Below are positions 25,601-37,700 of a DNA stretch of 64,000 nt, in pieces; within the stretch, counting starts at the first letter, position 1; the number at the start of each line of letters is the position of its first letter. Where the stretch lies: contig NC_134025.1 of the NCBI RefSeq assembly GCF_964204645.1, positions 7,445,001 through 7,509,000 of the forward strand, given 5' to 3'. The position numbers and the translations under genes were made by a program. Source of the stretch: Tubulanus polymorphus. Taxonomy: Eukaryota > Nemertea > Palaeonemertea > Tubulaniformes > Tubulanidae. Below the pieces are notes generated by a model. It was not told the origin of the DNA. It searched no databases and saw nothing but the letters and a program-made list of their open reading frames with translations.

Positions 25601-28600
25601 GACATATCATGACGCATGGTAGGCCTACACAGTGAGTGTAGACATGAGTATACATACGATTTTTCTCTGATTACTGTCTGTCTCGATCAATGACAATAAT
25701 GCAAATCATCATCAAACCACACGAAGATTCAGGGACGAAATATACTTTAAACTTAAAAAAATATCGAGAACTTCGACATCCGTGCACATGTATTTGGCGT
25801 TCGACTACTGTCATAACAATATGACCAAACTAGATATGAATGATGTGGGGCTATAATTCCAGTAACCTTTAACAATGAAAGTAATCGGTAGCTTTTGAAT
25901 TAACCCTTCACAGGCCAGTTCATATCGATAATTGCCAAAAAATATCAAATTAAGTCCTATACTGATGAACATTTTTTTGATCCAATTGAAATGAGGAGTT
26001 CGAAGGTTACGATCTCAGACTTGACGATCGAAACGGCATCCTCGATCTTGAGCAAATTGAAACCACCAGTATGAAGGTTCTAAGGGGGTTATCAAGACGG
26101 GCTAAAAAAGGGGGTCGAAATTTAATACCCCCAGGGGGCATTCGAAAAAGGGACAAAACTCGACATCCTGAGTGGATGGACGAGACAGTTCACTTGTTCC
26201 AAATCAATAGCAAGTACACTTACGAGTGGCAATAACATTGGTTGTCACATAATGCAGTGTAAACTAAATAAGAATAAAATTACTTTTATAGAGTCCATTT
26301 CAGATCGCAAAAGGTTTTTTGGTCAAAATCCTTAAAGGAGGATACCCAACTTTGCGATCTTCGATTTTTTTCAATATTGAAAAAATTGAAATTTCCATTG
26401 TTGTAAAATTAAAAAACAAATCATGGCCTATAATTTCATAAAATTCTCGATAAATAGATTCAGCATGTATTCATATTATCAAAGTTATGCTTTACAACAT
26501 TTTTAGATGTATTTCACGATTTTGCATTGTTGCAATCAGCAGCCAGCACATCTCAGGAGCTTAACAACACAGACTGTAGACTTTTTCACAACTGTGGAGC
26601 CTTTTTCTGGCGCATAATGTAATTTAAACAAACACTTGGGCCTGATTGAAAATGACTATCACTGCTTGTCGATTTAACGCTTGGAACCACTATCATATGG
26701 AAGTGACGATTAAAAATAAAGGAAACAAGCCATTATACTACCCAACTAATCAAGGTTGTACCCAGAAATAAAATGATGGCAAAACACTTCATACAATATA
26801 AACTCAGCATCAACAAACTTTTTGGGCATCCTATGACGCATTAATTGATTGTAATGCTAGTGTCAATATTGTCAAAGTAGATGTAATCTTAGAAGATAAA
26901 ACCATATCACAAACTTAAATGCCTGACGATGGTCTCTAGAAAGTCCGAAACACTGTGTCTTTTGGTTTTAATTTCTTGAATAATTAAATTTGCTTTTAAT
27001 CTTATAAATTTTGTATATAGTGTTGGTTTTAAACTCATTAACTATTCGCCTCATCAGAATGTGCTAATCTACAATATGATATAGTTTGGTCCAGTTGATG
27101 TTACCATAATTGTGTTTCCAGGGTCAATCAGGAATTTCAAAGGCCGAGATTTTAAAATGCCCTTCAAATCAAAGGAAGGGTGATGCGTCCAAACTATTCT
27201 TGACAGGGTCCCTAAATCCATCCAGGAGAGCAATAGGAGTAACTTACTTTGATGTTTGTCTGCCAACTGAATGAGTGAACTCGATATATCTCTTCGTCGA
27301 TAAAAACACATAACTTTTGCTTCAACGTTTCCATTTGGCGTCTAAAATTCAGAATTTAAAGAATGTCCGATAAAGTGCCCCTGCGGTTTATTCAATTTCT
27401 GAGCAATTTTTAAGCGTTGGGAAAGATAGCACTAGTAAAGAAGATGCGGCAGACAGCAGTACAGCGGAACTCGCTTAATTCAGATCTTTCAATCCGGATT
27501 TTCATTTAATTCAGATGAAATATTTGGGTCCATTCATGTTAACTATTATTCATAATTCAGATTTTACTTCGGAGAAATCAGGCCAGTCCTTGGTCATCCG
27601 TATTAAATGAGTTCTACCGTATCTTACATCACTCTGTACATCTTCAGGCAGAACAGGTTCAGTTATAAACGGGTAGAACTTACTTTGTTTAATTCCTCTA
27701 TTCTTCGGATTTGGTAAGGAGTTGTAGATGATGTTTCAAAATAAACATAATCTGTAAGTTAAGCACAATGGAAATACTTTTTAACTAGATTTACATATCT
27801 TCATATGAAATACGATGAACTTGAAGCCCATTTCTCAATTAGGTGACTTTGATTTCTCTAAACCTAGTTTTTTTTTACTCCATCTGAAAGATTTTATGAA
27901 ATAAATCTGTCTCTTTTATAGAGAAAGCGAAAGCGGAATTTTTTTGAAAATGACTTTTTTTCAATGACTCCTTCAGCATTTCACACATTTAGAACTTTTG
28001 GCAATGAATATTTACTCATTTGGATAAAAGCCGCATGAAAAGGCCTATGACGAAACAAATTGCTGTTATTTTGTCATTGGCCAATCATGGCGAGAAAAGT
28101 AGTTCAAGATATGCCTATCAGGGAATATAAGTTTTGAGAAATCTTTTGGGAAAAAAATAAACAACCAGATGGATTGTAAAGGAATAGTTTAAGCACTCAT
28201 CATATACAGTACAATGGGAAAAATCTTCTCAAGAGGGAATGGGGATTCCAGCTTTTCTAGTTCTATCAGGGGCGGATTCAAAGGGAGGATGCGAGCGTGT
28301 GCAACCCCCTAATAATGTCAAGTTACCCAGGAATTTTATAGCAAAGTTAAACATATCAAACTGATACCTAAAAAAAGTTCATAAGGCAAGCTTGTTCTCT
28401 GTATTTCCAAAAATGAATCAACGTTTTCCGGTGAGCATTCTTTTGGGGTGCACTAAATTATATATGCCCTATTTTGGGGGTGCACTCCTCCTTGAATCAG
28501 AACCTAGATATATCCGTATTTGCCCAATGCAAGATCAGTCTTCGCACTGAATAAATACACTTTATGGCGGAATTATTCAATTAAGTCGCGAATGAGGATG

Positions 28601-29163
28601 TGTTATTGCTTCAAAACTATCAGGCTCAGGAGCCTGTTCCAGAGAAGTAGTTGCATAGTTCCCACAGTTTAACAGCTAGGCCACTATCTAAAACTCTCGT
28701 TTAAAGCGGAAGAATTGCAATAATCACAATAAAGTCAAAGAAGGCATTATCAACAAAAATATCAACTTTCGCAAATATCTATAAAAATATCAACCGAAGG
28801 CCTAGGACAATAGGCAAGCGAGCGCTCGCCAAGCTATTAGAATTTGATTACTTTGTATATAATCCTGTGATGACATTGATGATCTGATGATGATGCTGCT
28901 CTTTTTGGTTTTACCTGTGAACAGCTGGCCTCATTCAATATCAATATTATCTGGGCCAACATTTGATTTTGTGTTGAAAACGTAAAAATGATACAGTAGG
29001 CCTATATCAATCGCAAATACACGCAAAAATAAAATGTAAGAAATATAAATTGGATCAATTATACATGCACAGGCAGGCATCATAGCCTATGGCCGGCGAG
29101 CTCGAAAAAAAATCTGCCGACTAAAGTTTACGAACCTCCAACTCGATACATATTTGCCGCCAT
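16687..29163 (-). CDS. MTA1: MTA (metastasis-associated, NuRD subunit)
   Basis: Twenty-two coding exons (minus): 29136-29163, 27684-27751, 27248-27341, 24898-25082, 24650-24770, 24459-24564, 24261-24360, 23814-24002, 23573-23706, 23403-23482, 23180-23296, 22871-22939, 22308-22340, 21397-21429, 20818-20844, 19890-19951, 19562-19787, 18945-19124, 18430-18537, 18263-18336, 16992-17134, 16687-16795. All phases match, giving 761 residues. Domains in order: BAH (1-165; [10 protein letters not shown] start, ATHIRGKC), ELM2 (about 166-235; [16 protein letters not shown]), SANT ([20 protein letters not shown]), GATA-type zinc finger (C364-x2-C367-x17-C385-x2-C388), an extra C2H2 finger (C475, C480, H493, H498), the MKTRAAF...RRICRDIL block, and the C-terminal [11 protein letters not shown] plus RRAARKPW motif that in MTA1 contacts RBBP4. 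MTA scaffolds HDAC1/2 and RBBP4 in NuRD. The single gene argues for a lineage before vertebrate duplication. Confidence 0.96.
17169..17200. repeat. (GA)n microsatellite in an MTA intron
   Basis: About 32 bases of GA dinucleotides with one GT interruption. It lies just upstream (in MTA orientation) of the exon at 16992-17134. Confidence 0.9.
20818..22939 (-). other. Cluster of four small in-frame MTA exons
   Basis: Exons 22871-22939 (69 nt), 22308-22340 (33 nt), 21397-21429 (33 nt) and 20818-20844 (27 nt) each begin with two bases and end with one base of a split codon. All are therefore class 1-1, with lengths divisible by three. They encode low-complexity linker residues (about 408-461) between the GATA finger and the C2H2 finger. 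Each has a clear AG acceptor and GT donor. The [10 protein letters not shown] exon matches the DGERPGP stretch I recall from vertebrate MTA1, which supports the microexons. Any combination could be skipped without shifting frame. Confidence 0.75.
25245..27247. other. Large MTA intron, no recognised feature
   Basis: This is most of the 2.2-kb intron between MTA coding exons 3 and 4. I see no reading frame with family features, no RNA gene and no clear repeat structure. Confidence 0.5.
27462..27619. mobile_element. MITE copy, MTA intron 2
   Basis: A TA-flanked 158-bp segment. Its left end reads CAGCGGAACTCGCTTAATTC and its right end, read inward, starts CGGTAGAACTCATTTAATAC, giving imperfect terminal inverted repeats. 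It belongs to the same loose family as 103-224. Confidence 0.5.
28268..28509. mobile_element. MITE with GATTCAA...GTGCACCCC inverted ends
   Basis: About 240 bp in the first MTA intron. The left arm contains GGCGGATTCAAAGGGAGGAT followed by GTGCAACCCCC. The right arm, read inward, contains GATTCAAGGAGGAGTGCACC. The inverted similarity and absence of coding sequence suggest a non-autonomous DNA transposon. The exact ends and target duplication are not clear. Confidence 0.45.
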
Positions 29164-29543
29164 CCTGTGTATTTAAAACTTCTATCCACCTATAGATGTT
29201 TGTGCCGGGATCGATGTAGCATAAAGATGAATTTGGCGGCCGGATTATCCAGAAATTAAACAAATAAATGGGCCAAACACGACACGCGATTCAAGATCAC
29301 CGGATCGCCATTTTCTGAGTGTTCCGCGTTCTCCTGTCTTCCTCCTCCCGTGACGTCATGCGTCCTTCCCGGCCCACTGACACAAAGAAACTGACCGTGA
29401 TTCAAATCATCTATTTTGTCAAAGAGTTTATACATGTTGCCCATTCCATCATCGTAAGGTCATTCGATCATTGGGTTAATGGAAATGTCGTATATAACGG
29501 TATTTTCAAAAATCGAATTTCACAAAAATTTAATGCAAACAAT
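29164..29543. promoter_or_regulatory. MTA promoter, possibly bidirectional
   Basis: Region upstream of the MTA ATG. The MTA start codon is embedded in GGATGGCGGC, which resembles a YY1 site, and a related GAAAATGGCGATC (minus strand) lies near 29300. The segment 29280-29390 is locally CpG-rich. A candidate + strand ATGGCGGAC start lies at 29544. Confidence 0.4.
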
Positions 29544-29781
29544 ATGGCGGACAAAGGGTTAAATACGTATAAATCGGGTTACAGTAAAATGCGGATTACC
29601 CATTTTCGGGCGGGTTATTTAATCAAATTTATTAATTTTCTTCTCATACCTAAAGCATTTGGGGATCTTATAACATCTTTCTCCCATGAGCCAGTTGGGT
29701 ATTGCAGACCTTCTTGCAGTTTGGATACGGAAAGATCAGAGAGCAAGGACAAAGACGACAAAGAACAAGGACCTTGATTGA
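29544..29781 (+). CDS. Candidate tiny spliced gene, 37 residues
   Basis: Two possible exons, 29544-29583 and 29708-29781. ATGGCGGAC has a strong initiation context. The first exon ends at a GT donor after 40 nt, a 124-nt intron follows, and TATTGCAG precedes a second exon that joins in phase and stops at 29779-29781. The predicted protein starts MADKGLNTYKSGY, continues LLAVWIRKDQRAR and ends in a basic KTTKNKDLD tail. AATAAA lies at 29871. I recognise no family. It fills the only break in the strand alternation of the window, between MTA (-) and CCT4 (-). It could equally be a chance splice model in the MTA 5' flank. Confidence 0.33.
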
Positions 29782-30052
29782 GGACCTTCGGTCAACAAAT
29801 GGATAATCAGAAACAAAGTCAGAAACAAATAAATACCGATGTATTATCATTGTGATATTTATTATTCATTACACCAATAAATAAACACATCCATTATATC
29901 ATAGGTGGTATCATTAAAGCATAATGAAAATCATTCCATTGTAGAAAAAAAATTTATAAGCTTGGCAGTTTTCCGGAATGAAAAATATCTATCCTTCCTG
30001 CATATTCTTTGATCACTAGCACAGCACGTTTTCTAGCTCACTCACATGGATT

Positions 30053-33000
30053 CTATTTCAACGTATTCACCTAGAAAAGGGAAATTGAATGAATTTATTT
30101 TTTCAAATACATAAACATAAGTATAAATAATTTTACAAACAATTTTACGATTAATCACTCAGTGCATATCAATTGAAAATTTACATATTTGAGGAGGACA
30201 GTAAGCAGTACCGAGAGGGGGATGCATGCCCTCTATAAACATATAATTTAGGCTACATACAGTACAAATACATCATGCTAATTCCTGATAAAAAGATGTA
30301 AAGTTATTTACACTTATCTACTGATCAGACTTACAATGTCATCAATTTTCATGATGCTGCGCACGGTTTCTGCCGCTAATGTAATGGCGCTCGTTGATAC
30401 TAATAATGGCTGTATAACATTTTCTTCTAGGATATTAGTAATAGCTCCCTGAAAATATAGAGACGGAAACTTGGATAATGGTTTCTATCTGAGAGTTAGT
30501 ATCCGAAAATTTATACTCAACTATCTGGAACCGAAGTATACAATCAAAATTTTCAGGGTTCTAATGTACCTTACGAACATTGATACCAGCTGTTTTTTCA
30601 CCATGAGCGTGTCGATTTCGTAAATCAGTGACCGTTGATATGGGGTTAAGACCGGCATTTTCAGCTAGTGTGAAGGGAATTACTTCCAACGCTTCGGCGA
30701 AAGCGCGGAAACAATACTGTTCCATACCGCTAAGAGTATGTGAATATTCCATAAGACGTAATGCAATTTCGATCTCAGGAGCTCCTCCTCCAGCTATCAG
30801 CGCCCTACAACAAATGAAACAAGTTTCATCAAATATGATCTCCAATAATTTTCCTCGATCTTGGTTTTTCTCTTAAAAGATTAGTTGCACGGTTCCCACA
30901 GTTAAATGAATTAAAACTTAAAAGTATTTCGTGGGCGATTGTTCAATTTTCCCAAATGGAAATGAACAGATACCAGTCATGCTACAGGGAATTACTACTT
31001 CAAATTTCCCAAGTTTTTCCCAATTTCCGTGTTCTGTGGGAACCATGTAGTTGCATTACTGACCTCTTCTTCACCAAGCATCGTATAACGCACAGAGCGT
31101 CGTGAATAGATCTATCAGCTTCTTCCAGCACCAATTTATTGGAACCACGCACGATAATACAAACAGTTCTGCCTTGATTAGTGATACCGGTAACTTTGAC
31201 AACTTTACTACTGCCGGTTTGTACCTCTTCGACAAGATCAGCAGATGCCATCATTTCTGGTTGGAAGTGATCGATGCTCGCGATTGGTTTACAGGCTAAA
31301 CTCTGAAATGAAAATTCAACTTCACTTATTGCTCCTCACTGTATAAGCAATGAAGGGAAGAGACGAAATATAACATCTCACTTACCCTACAATAAAATTC
31401 TACATCTTCTCTTTCGATGTCTTTGATTACCATGATCTTCATTTTGCCCAAAAAGTGAAGGGCTAAGTCATTGACAGCATCTCTGAAAAGGATTTATAAC
31501 GGAATAAAACACATTTTTCAGATATATAGGCTACAACCTTTAGTCAATTCTAAATATTACCTTAAGATAGACTTCTGTATGAGCAGAACGTTGCAGCCTG
31601 ATTTCTTAATCTTCTTCACAAGGTCTAAAATATACTGTCTCTCCTCACGTAGAACACGATCCATTTGAGTGTAGTCGGACACTACAACTTCATTCTCCAT
31701 CTAAAATCCACAGTAGACTTGATTAAACATGTTCAGGATAAATATGAATGAATTACAGTGCATTCACGATAAGAGCATACTCACATCTGTTTTTGGTGGT
31801 GAAAGGCAGAATTGAATGAGACCAATTTTAGCCTTTTCTACTTTACTGGGACCAGCCGCAGCTCGTCCATTGAATACAACTCCATCAATTAATTCTGTAT
31901 CTTCAACAGTACCACTAAATATAAAACCGTTGGCTTAGACATTGCTAACAGATCTTAGTACGACCACAAACCCTAGAAGGATATGTTAAAACTCGAGGAG
32001 CTCACCCTAATTTTTTGATTATCTTGACGTCATTGAGGTCACAATTAATGGCAGTTGCTGGGTCGATCACCTTCATGACAGCGTCCACTGTGATCGGCGA
32101 CAAAATGTTTGAGTATTGAGACACAACCTACAAGAAAACAATGATAAATCCGTCTCAGTTGAAAGTTATTCTGAAAATATTTAGATCAACCCCGAACTTT
32201 TCGCTATGTTCTTCATGCTAAAAAATTCTTAAATCTGAAAATGTTTAGATCAACCCAGAACTTTTTGCTATGTTCTTCATCCTAAAAAATTCTTAATTCG
32301 ACTCTCTTACTCTTTAATGGACTTGAAGTAGCATTTAAGCTTGTTTTTTAATCAGTATCAGTATCAGCTCATAAGTGAGTGACTGCTCTGTGATCGTGCA
32401 TTAGTTTGCACAAAATCCATCGAATTGCTAAAAGGGGTCAGATCTTTTTTAACACGACTCTACATGAAATGCGTACCTTGGAATTCAATGATGTTGAAGC
32501 ACTCTTTAACAGGGAATCGTTATCACTGAGTTTCACCGGCGTGCTCATATCTTCAAGAATCGTGCAACATTTAGCAGCAGCTCGTTGGAAAGATTCCGAA
32601 ATCGTAGTCGGATGAATTCCTTTAGCCAGCAGCTTAGCACTCGCGTCCAATAGACTGCCAGCTATAACAACAACAGAGGTCGTTCCATCACCGGCTTCAA
32701 TATCCTGTGCCTTTGATAATTCAACTAACATCTTTGCCGATGGATGAAGAACTTGCATCTGTTTGAGGATTGTAGCGCCGTCGTTTGTGATCGTAACATC
32801 TCCCGTACCGGACTGGATCTGAATTAGAACACTCAATCTATAAAATCTTAATCTAGTCATTTAAATTAAAAGATCAAAACTTTAAGCCATTTTTGACTTC
32901 GTACCATTTTATCCATTCCTCTTGGGCCAAGACTTGTTCGAATGGCATCAGACACAGCTAAAAATAAAACAAAAAGTTCATCTTCAGGTCATGAGAATGT

Positions 33001-34336
33001 GCGCAGTAGCTTTTACTTGACTTAAGCTTATCAGCAGGTACCAAAATCTCGCAAAGGCAAGCAAATTCTTGGACGGTTGAGTTAAGTGCGGCGAACGCCA
33101 GTCAACAGTTTATGTTAGTAGAAATAGGTAATCTCCGTAGTATCCCCGCCCTGCATGTGTCAATCATATTAGCATGAGCATGTGCTGTCCGCGGCGTCGG
33201 AAATAAACAGTTGTATTTTGCATATAGTACGGAATACCTCAAGGGCCATACGACTTACGTTTTACGAGTTACTAATACATTTCCTACAATACGTTATGAC
33301 TTACGATTTACGACTTAGGTTTTACGACTTACGTTTTACGAATTACACGTTTTTCTCTAATTGGCTTCGGATATCCGAAGCGCGTTATTCAAAGAACGGG
33401 TTTCGAAATGAAGTCGAATTGTCATTTCAAACAGCATAATAAGAGTAATTTATTGTACATAGTGAATCAATCTCGACTGCAGTGGTCTATTACAGGGCAG
33501 AAAATCTGCGCGTTGGCCATCTGCTGTGCGAACCTTCTCAAAATCTATTAAATGCTGACAATACATTTCACACTGACTGATGACTGTCCCGTTACGTGCA
33601 CGATGATTTTAATAGACGATATTTCAATAGATCTTAGCTGGAAATGATTTAAATAATTAGAACAAGATTCATCAATTTAGAAAAAAAATGTATCTATTTT
33701 TTGAAAACACTGGGCTGCATACAGCCATCCATCCTCGTTACAGTGGTTATTCGTCTAATAATTACACCCACACAGTGAAATGCCTACCACGTGGCCACTG
33801 TCCTTGAACTCTTGCGAACCGAAACTCCAACACTTAACTCGTAAATCGTATTTAAGTTGAATTCGTAACTCAAAAAACGGAAGTCGTAACGAATATTCAA
33901 GGAAATGTATAAGTAACTCGTAAAACGTAACTCGTACGGCCCTTGAGGTATTCCATAATATCGAATGAAAAGGGACTTCTCTCATTCTTTCTCTGCATCG
34001 AACTGATTTCTCCTGTGGAACTGCAAGATCTCCACATTTAGTGCCGTGAGTGACCAGGATAAAAACTCCACATTATTAAAAGGCTGGACAAGTAGTATAA
34101 TGGGAGATTTGGATATTTGTTCGATAATAAATTCTTTAGTCATTATCCTAATATGATATGATGACTCTCCAGTGTTTAAAATAAAGAAAGAAACTGAAGA
34201 AAATGTCATATATTCTAGAATCTACATTTTGACAGCTACCTTTTGCAGCGGTGATGTTGCTGTATCGGATTTGAGTGGGTTTATCTTTGTCCTCAAATTC
34301 GGACCTCTTCCCCTGTACGGGAGCAGTTTCAGGCAT
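30053..34336 (-). CDS. CCT4: CCT4 (TCP-1 delta chaperonin subunit)
   Basis: Eleven coding exons (minus): 34240-34336, 32905-32957, 32477-32818, 32006-32127, 31785-31914, 31561-31700, 31386-31482, 31064-31302, 30570-30804, 30335-30448, 30053-30070. They join to 528 residues (human about 539). The chaperonin signatures are complete: [30 protein letters not shown], the ATP-site [44 protein letters not shown] and the C-terminal KIDDIVNTLK. The delta type is set by [22 protein letters not shown] and [20 protein letters not shown]4 is one of eight subunits of the cytosolic TRiC/CCT ring that folds actin, tubulin and WD40 proteins. The last coding exon is only 18 nt. It is head-to-head with DTL over 428 bp. 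Confidence 0.97.
32171..32297. repeat. Two-copy tandem duplication in a CCT4 intron
   Basis: A 63-64-bp unit beginning CTGAAAATATTTAGATCAAC is repeated head to tail (32171-32234 and 32235-32297) with a few substitutions. It lies in the intron before the exon at 32006-32127. Confidence 0.85.
33231..33954. repeat. Inverted repeat pair in CCT4 intron 1
   Basis: Left arm about 33231-33350 and right arm about 33835-33954. The outer 17 bases, GGAATACCTCAAGGGCC, are perfect inverted copies. Inside them, both arms carry degenerate runs of ACGACTTACGTTTTACGAGT. The loop is about 480 bp and encodes nothing recognisable. It resembles a foldback element. Confidence 0.65.
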
Positions 34337-34764
34337 CTTTATCAAGTTTATTCGTCGAATATAAAATCAAATCTGGTCGGATGAAAGCCGATATCGAGAT
34401 TAGTGAATGAAAACTTCACCGTGCGCAGCGGAATATTCCGGAAGGATAGATAGAATTTATGGCGTCGGCTAGTTTCCCGTGACGACGAGATTTCAGATTT
34501 TGACAGAAAAAACTAATCTAAACTTGATTTAAGTCATTAATGAATGATCAAAATGGTTGGAAAATTTAAAAAAACTTTAAAAAAATTAAACTTGGCAATT
34601 TTGATTGGGCAACTACCAATTCAATTTAATAATTTATTAATCACCAGGTGGCAGCAGCGTTTTGCGGGAAGTTCGGACGTAGTTTCCATGAATTCGCCGT
34701 CGTTTTAAGACATTTAACGCCTGAATATCACTTATTGACTAATGCTGTTGATTTATGATAAACT
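34337..34764. promoter_or_regulatory. Shared CCT4/DTL promoter with E2F-like site
   Basis: This is the 428-bp gap between divergent ATGs. TTTTGCGGGAAG (34659-34670 region) matches the E2F core GCGGGAA, and TTTCCCGTG lies near 34475. DTL is an E2F-regulated S-phase gene in vertebrates, so the site is plausible. No TATA box is seen near the DTL ATG. Confidence 0.45.
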
Positions 34765-37700
34765 ATGTATCCTTCTCTTTTTATGAAGAGAGAACTTGGT
34801 CGTTCTAGATTTAATAAGTGTGAGTATGGAAGCTGTGAAAAGTCGAATCAAGAGATTAGATTCAGCATATAGATTCATTGTTTTGCTAATTATCGAATGG
34901 AAACGTTTGTTTAGGGTTGTCTTTCTGTCTTAAAGGCAGTGTTGAAACTTAACCTATATAGAGTTGATTTAAGTAGGTTCTTCGCAAAGATTTCATGGTT
35001 GATTTGTTGTTTTGAATTGAAAAAATAACCGACGTAGCGGAACTCGTTCTGTCTCGTATTCAGATAGGCCTACTTGCTACTGTGTACTGCATCACTTCAA
35101 AGGTGGTCACATTGTGAGGTTAAATGAACCATCCATTTCAATGGGGTTGGTCGAAAGACTTAGGCTGAAACTAGAGTAGGCCCTGCCATCAACAATTCTC
35201 AGTCTCCACATTTTGTTCATCTTCGGTACAAATGTAACATTTACTTTACTGCATATTTTCAGTTGAAATTCCGGTTGATATATTTCTTGAAGACTATACC
35301 AGTTCATCATCTGATTTACATGTGATTGAAGGTCAAGATGGGGCAGTGAGTATATGATTCTAAGGATATGGCCGGCTAATCAGTGATGTCTTTTCATCAA
35401 GATGGGCTTGAGTTGAGCACTTAAAATTTCTTCAGTTAAATTGGCAATTTACAAATTCATTCATGTTGATCTTTCAGTCAAACAGTCTCATTCCACTTTG
35501 GTGTTTGGGTAGTTAGTGACCTATAGTTTGGTGGTTTTTTAACCTGATGAGCTTAAAAACAAAATATCTGAATATTAAACTAATCTACTGACATGTTACT
35601 GACAAGTGCTGAGGTTGTTATTTATGTGTTATACCCCCTGCTTATTTCCAGGTGGAGGTACCACCATTTACTGGCAGTTTTTGTAACGGTAAGTGAAGTG
35701 ATAAATCATGTTGATGTCTGCATTGTTTTTTAAAGTTTTTGAAAATATTCAATTTATGTATTTCAGATATATCTCAGGGGCATATGCTGGCAGTTGCCGA
35801 TGAAGATGGAGCTGTTATTATTTACAACACAAATCTATGCGGACCAATAGCTGCTATAAAAGGTCTGTTCGTCTTCATTATTGCATTGTGATAAGTAACT
35901 GTGCCATACTTTCGTCCTAATTAAAGACATGATTTCAAGCCCTGTCATCATCTTGAATGTCTTTATTTTGCAGAATGGTTAGCTCATACAAATGCAGTGT
36001 TTGATATTTCATGGCTGAAAGGTGAAAATAAATTACTGACTGCCTCTGGTGATCAGACGATCGTATTATGGGATGTCGTATCTGAGGAGAAACTAGATGT
36101 GTTTAAAGGTCATTCTAGTAGTGTGAAATCAGTTGGGCTTCAAACGGACAATACAAGTAAGAATCTTTCATTTTATATTGTATTTGTGATTAGTATTTAT
36201 AGGGTGTGTTAATACATCTAATATTTTGTTGTAATAAATTCATTAAATGTTTTGTAGATGTATTTGCTTCTGGCTCTCGAGATGGTCACATCATGTTGTG
36301 GGACAGAAGATATAGTAAAAAAGGTAAAGGGAATAAGTCGAGAAATTTATGGCTGATTAAGGTTTATTTTATGAGTTCTATAAGAAGTATATTCTTTGCA
36401 GGTGGTGTTGCTACTCCATTGAATTCTATACGTAATGCTCACTTGTTAAAGGCTTCTGCAAACAATAAGACAAAAAGAAAAAGTCGAACCAGTCAATCTC
36501 AGGTAAGAATGAGTCTCAAAAAATTGTATTATGCAGCAGGGCTGGCTGCTTGGATCCATTATCTGTAAGTGATTCATTTGCTTTCTAGGATTTCCAGCAG
36601 AGTGTTACATCAGTTGTATTTCAAGATGAGAATACAGTTATTTCATGTGGTGCTGTAGATGGGTATGTTCTATATATATTATTATTCAACCGATGAAGCT
36701 TTGAAAATATTTTGAGATTTTACTAAATTACGTTTTTGGTTTCCTTGCATCTAGGGCTGTGAAAATGTGGGACCTTCGTAAAAATTACAGCATCGCAAAA
36801 AAAGAGCCGATCCCGAAATTCACGTTTCAATATTCTGGAACTAGTGTCAGAAAACATGGTAAATCAGAAAGTCTATATGATCGATTGAATTATAGCGCTC
36901 TTCTCAAATTGATAACAACAATTCTTCTTTTTATTGTCGGTAGGATTCACTAATTTAGTGCTAGATTCGACACGTACACGTTTATTTGTCAGTTGTATGG
37001 ATGATATAATCTACCAATACAACTGCGCGAACTGTAACCCGAAACCGGTCGCCACCTACAAAGGTCATCAGAACTCAACGTTTTACGTAAAATCTAGTCT
37101 CAGTCCAGATGATCGATTTCTTCTTACAGGATCCAGTGATTACCACGCTTATATTTATGAGGTGAATTCAAACTGCTTTTTTCTTGAATTCTTGTTTAAG
37201 TTCATTATCTTTGAAAAAAAAAACAAGTTCATTATCTTTGAAAAAAAACAACTTAAAAAAGAAATTCTTTGTCTTTTTCGTATTAAGGTTGATAAACCTA
37301 AAGCCAGTCCAGTTATGTTGAAAGGTCATTCTGGTGAGGTGACTAGTGTATGTTGGTCACCATCAAATAATTTGAGAGTAAGTAAGATTAATATTAGATT
37401 GCGTTTGTCTCACTAGTAATAGATAAAATTGTAATAAAGTGTAATTTTTCAGATTGCCACATTATCCGATGACAGCACTGTACGCATTTGGAGAGGAGAG
37501 AGACATGGTGACACTGATGTAGCTACTATCGGTCAAATACTGGGTCAAGCTTGTCGGACGCATAGAGAAATTGGTTAGTGCGAAACTATTTCACGAAATA
37601 TTCTGCAATTTTTCAGAAGTGCCAATGGGCACCTCGTTCACTCGTTTTAACAACAGTTTCCATCTCTGATGAATATTCTTGACATTTCAGGTACGACATG

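Noticed and set aside
29319-29777. 152-codon + strand frame across the MTA/CCT4 gap
   Set aside because: It starts at GTG, has no family features and conflicts with the better-supported spliced mini-gene model, itself only tentative.
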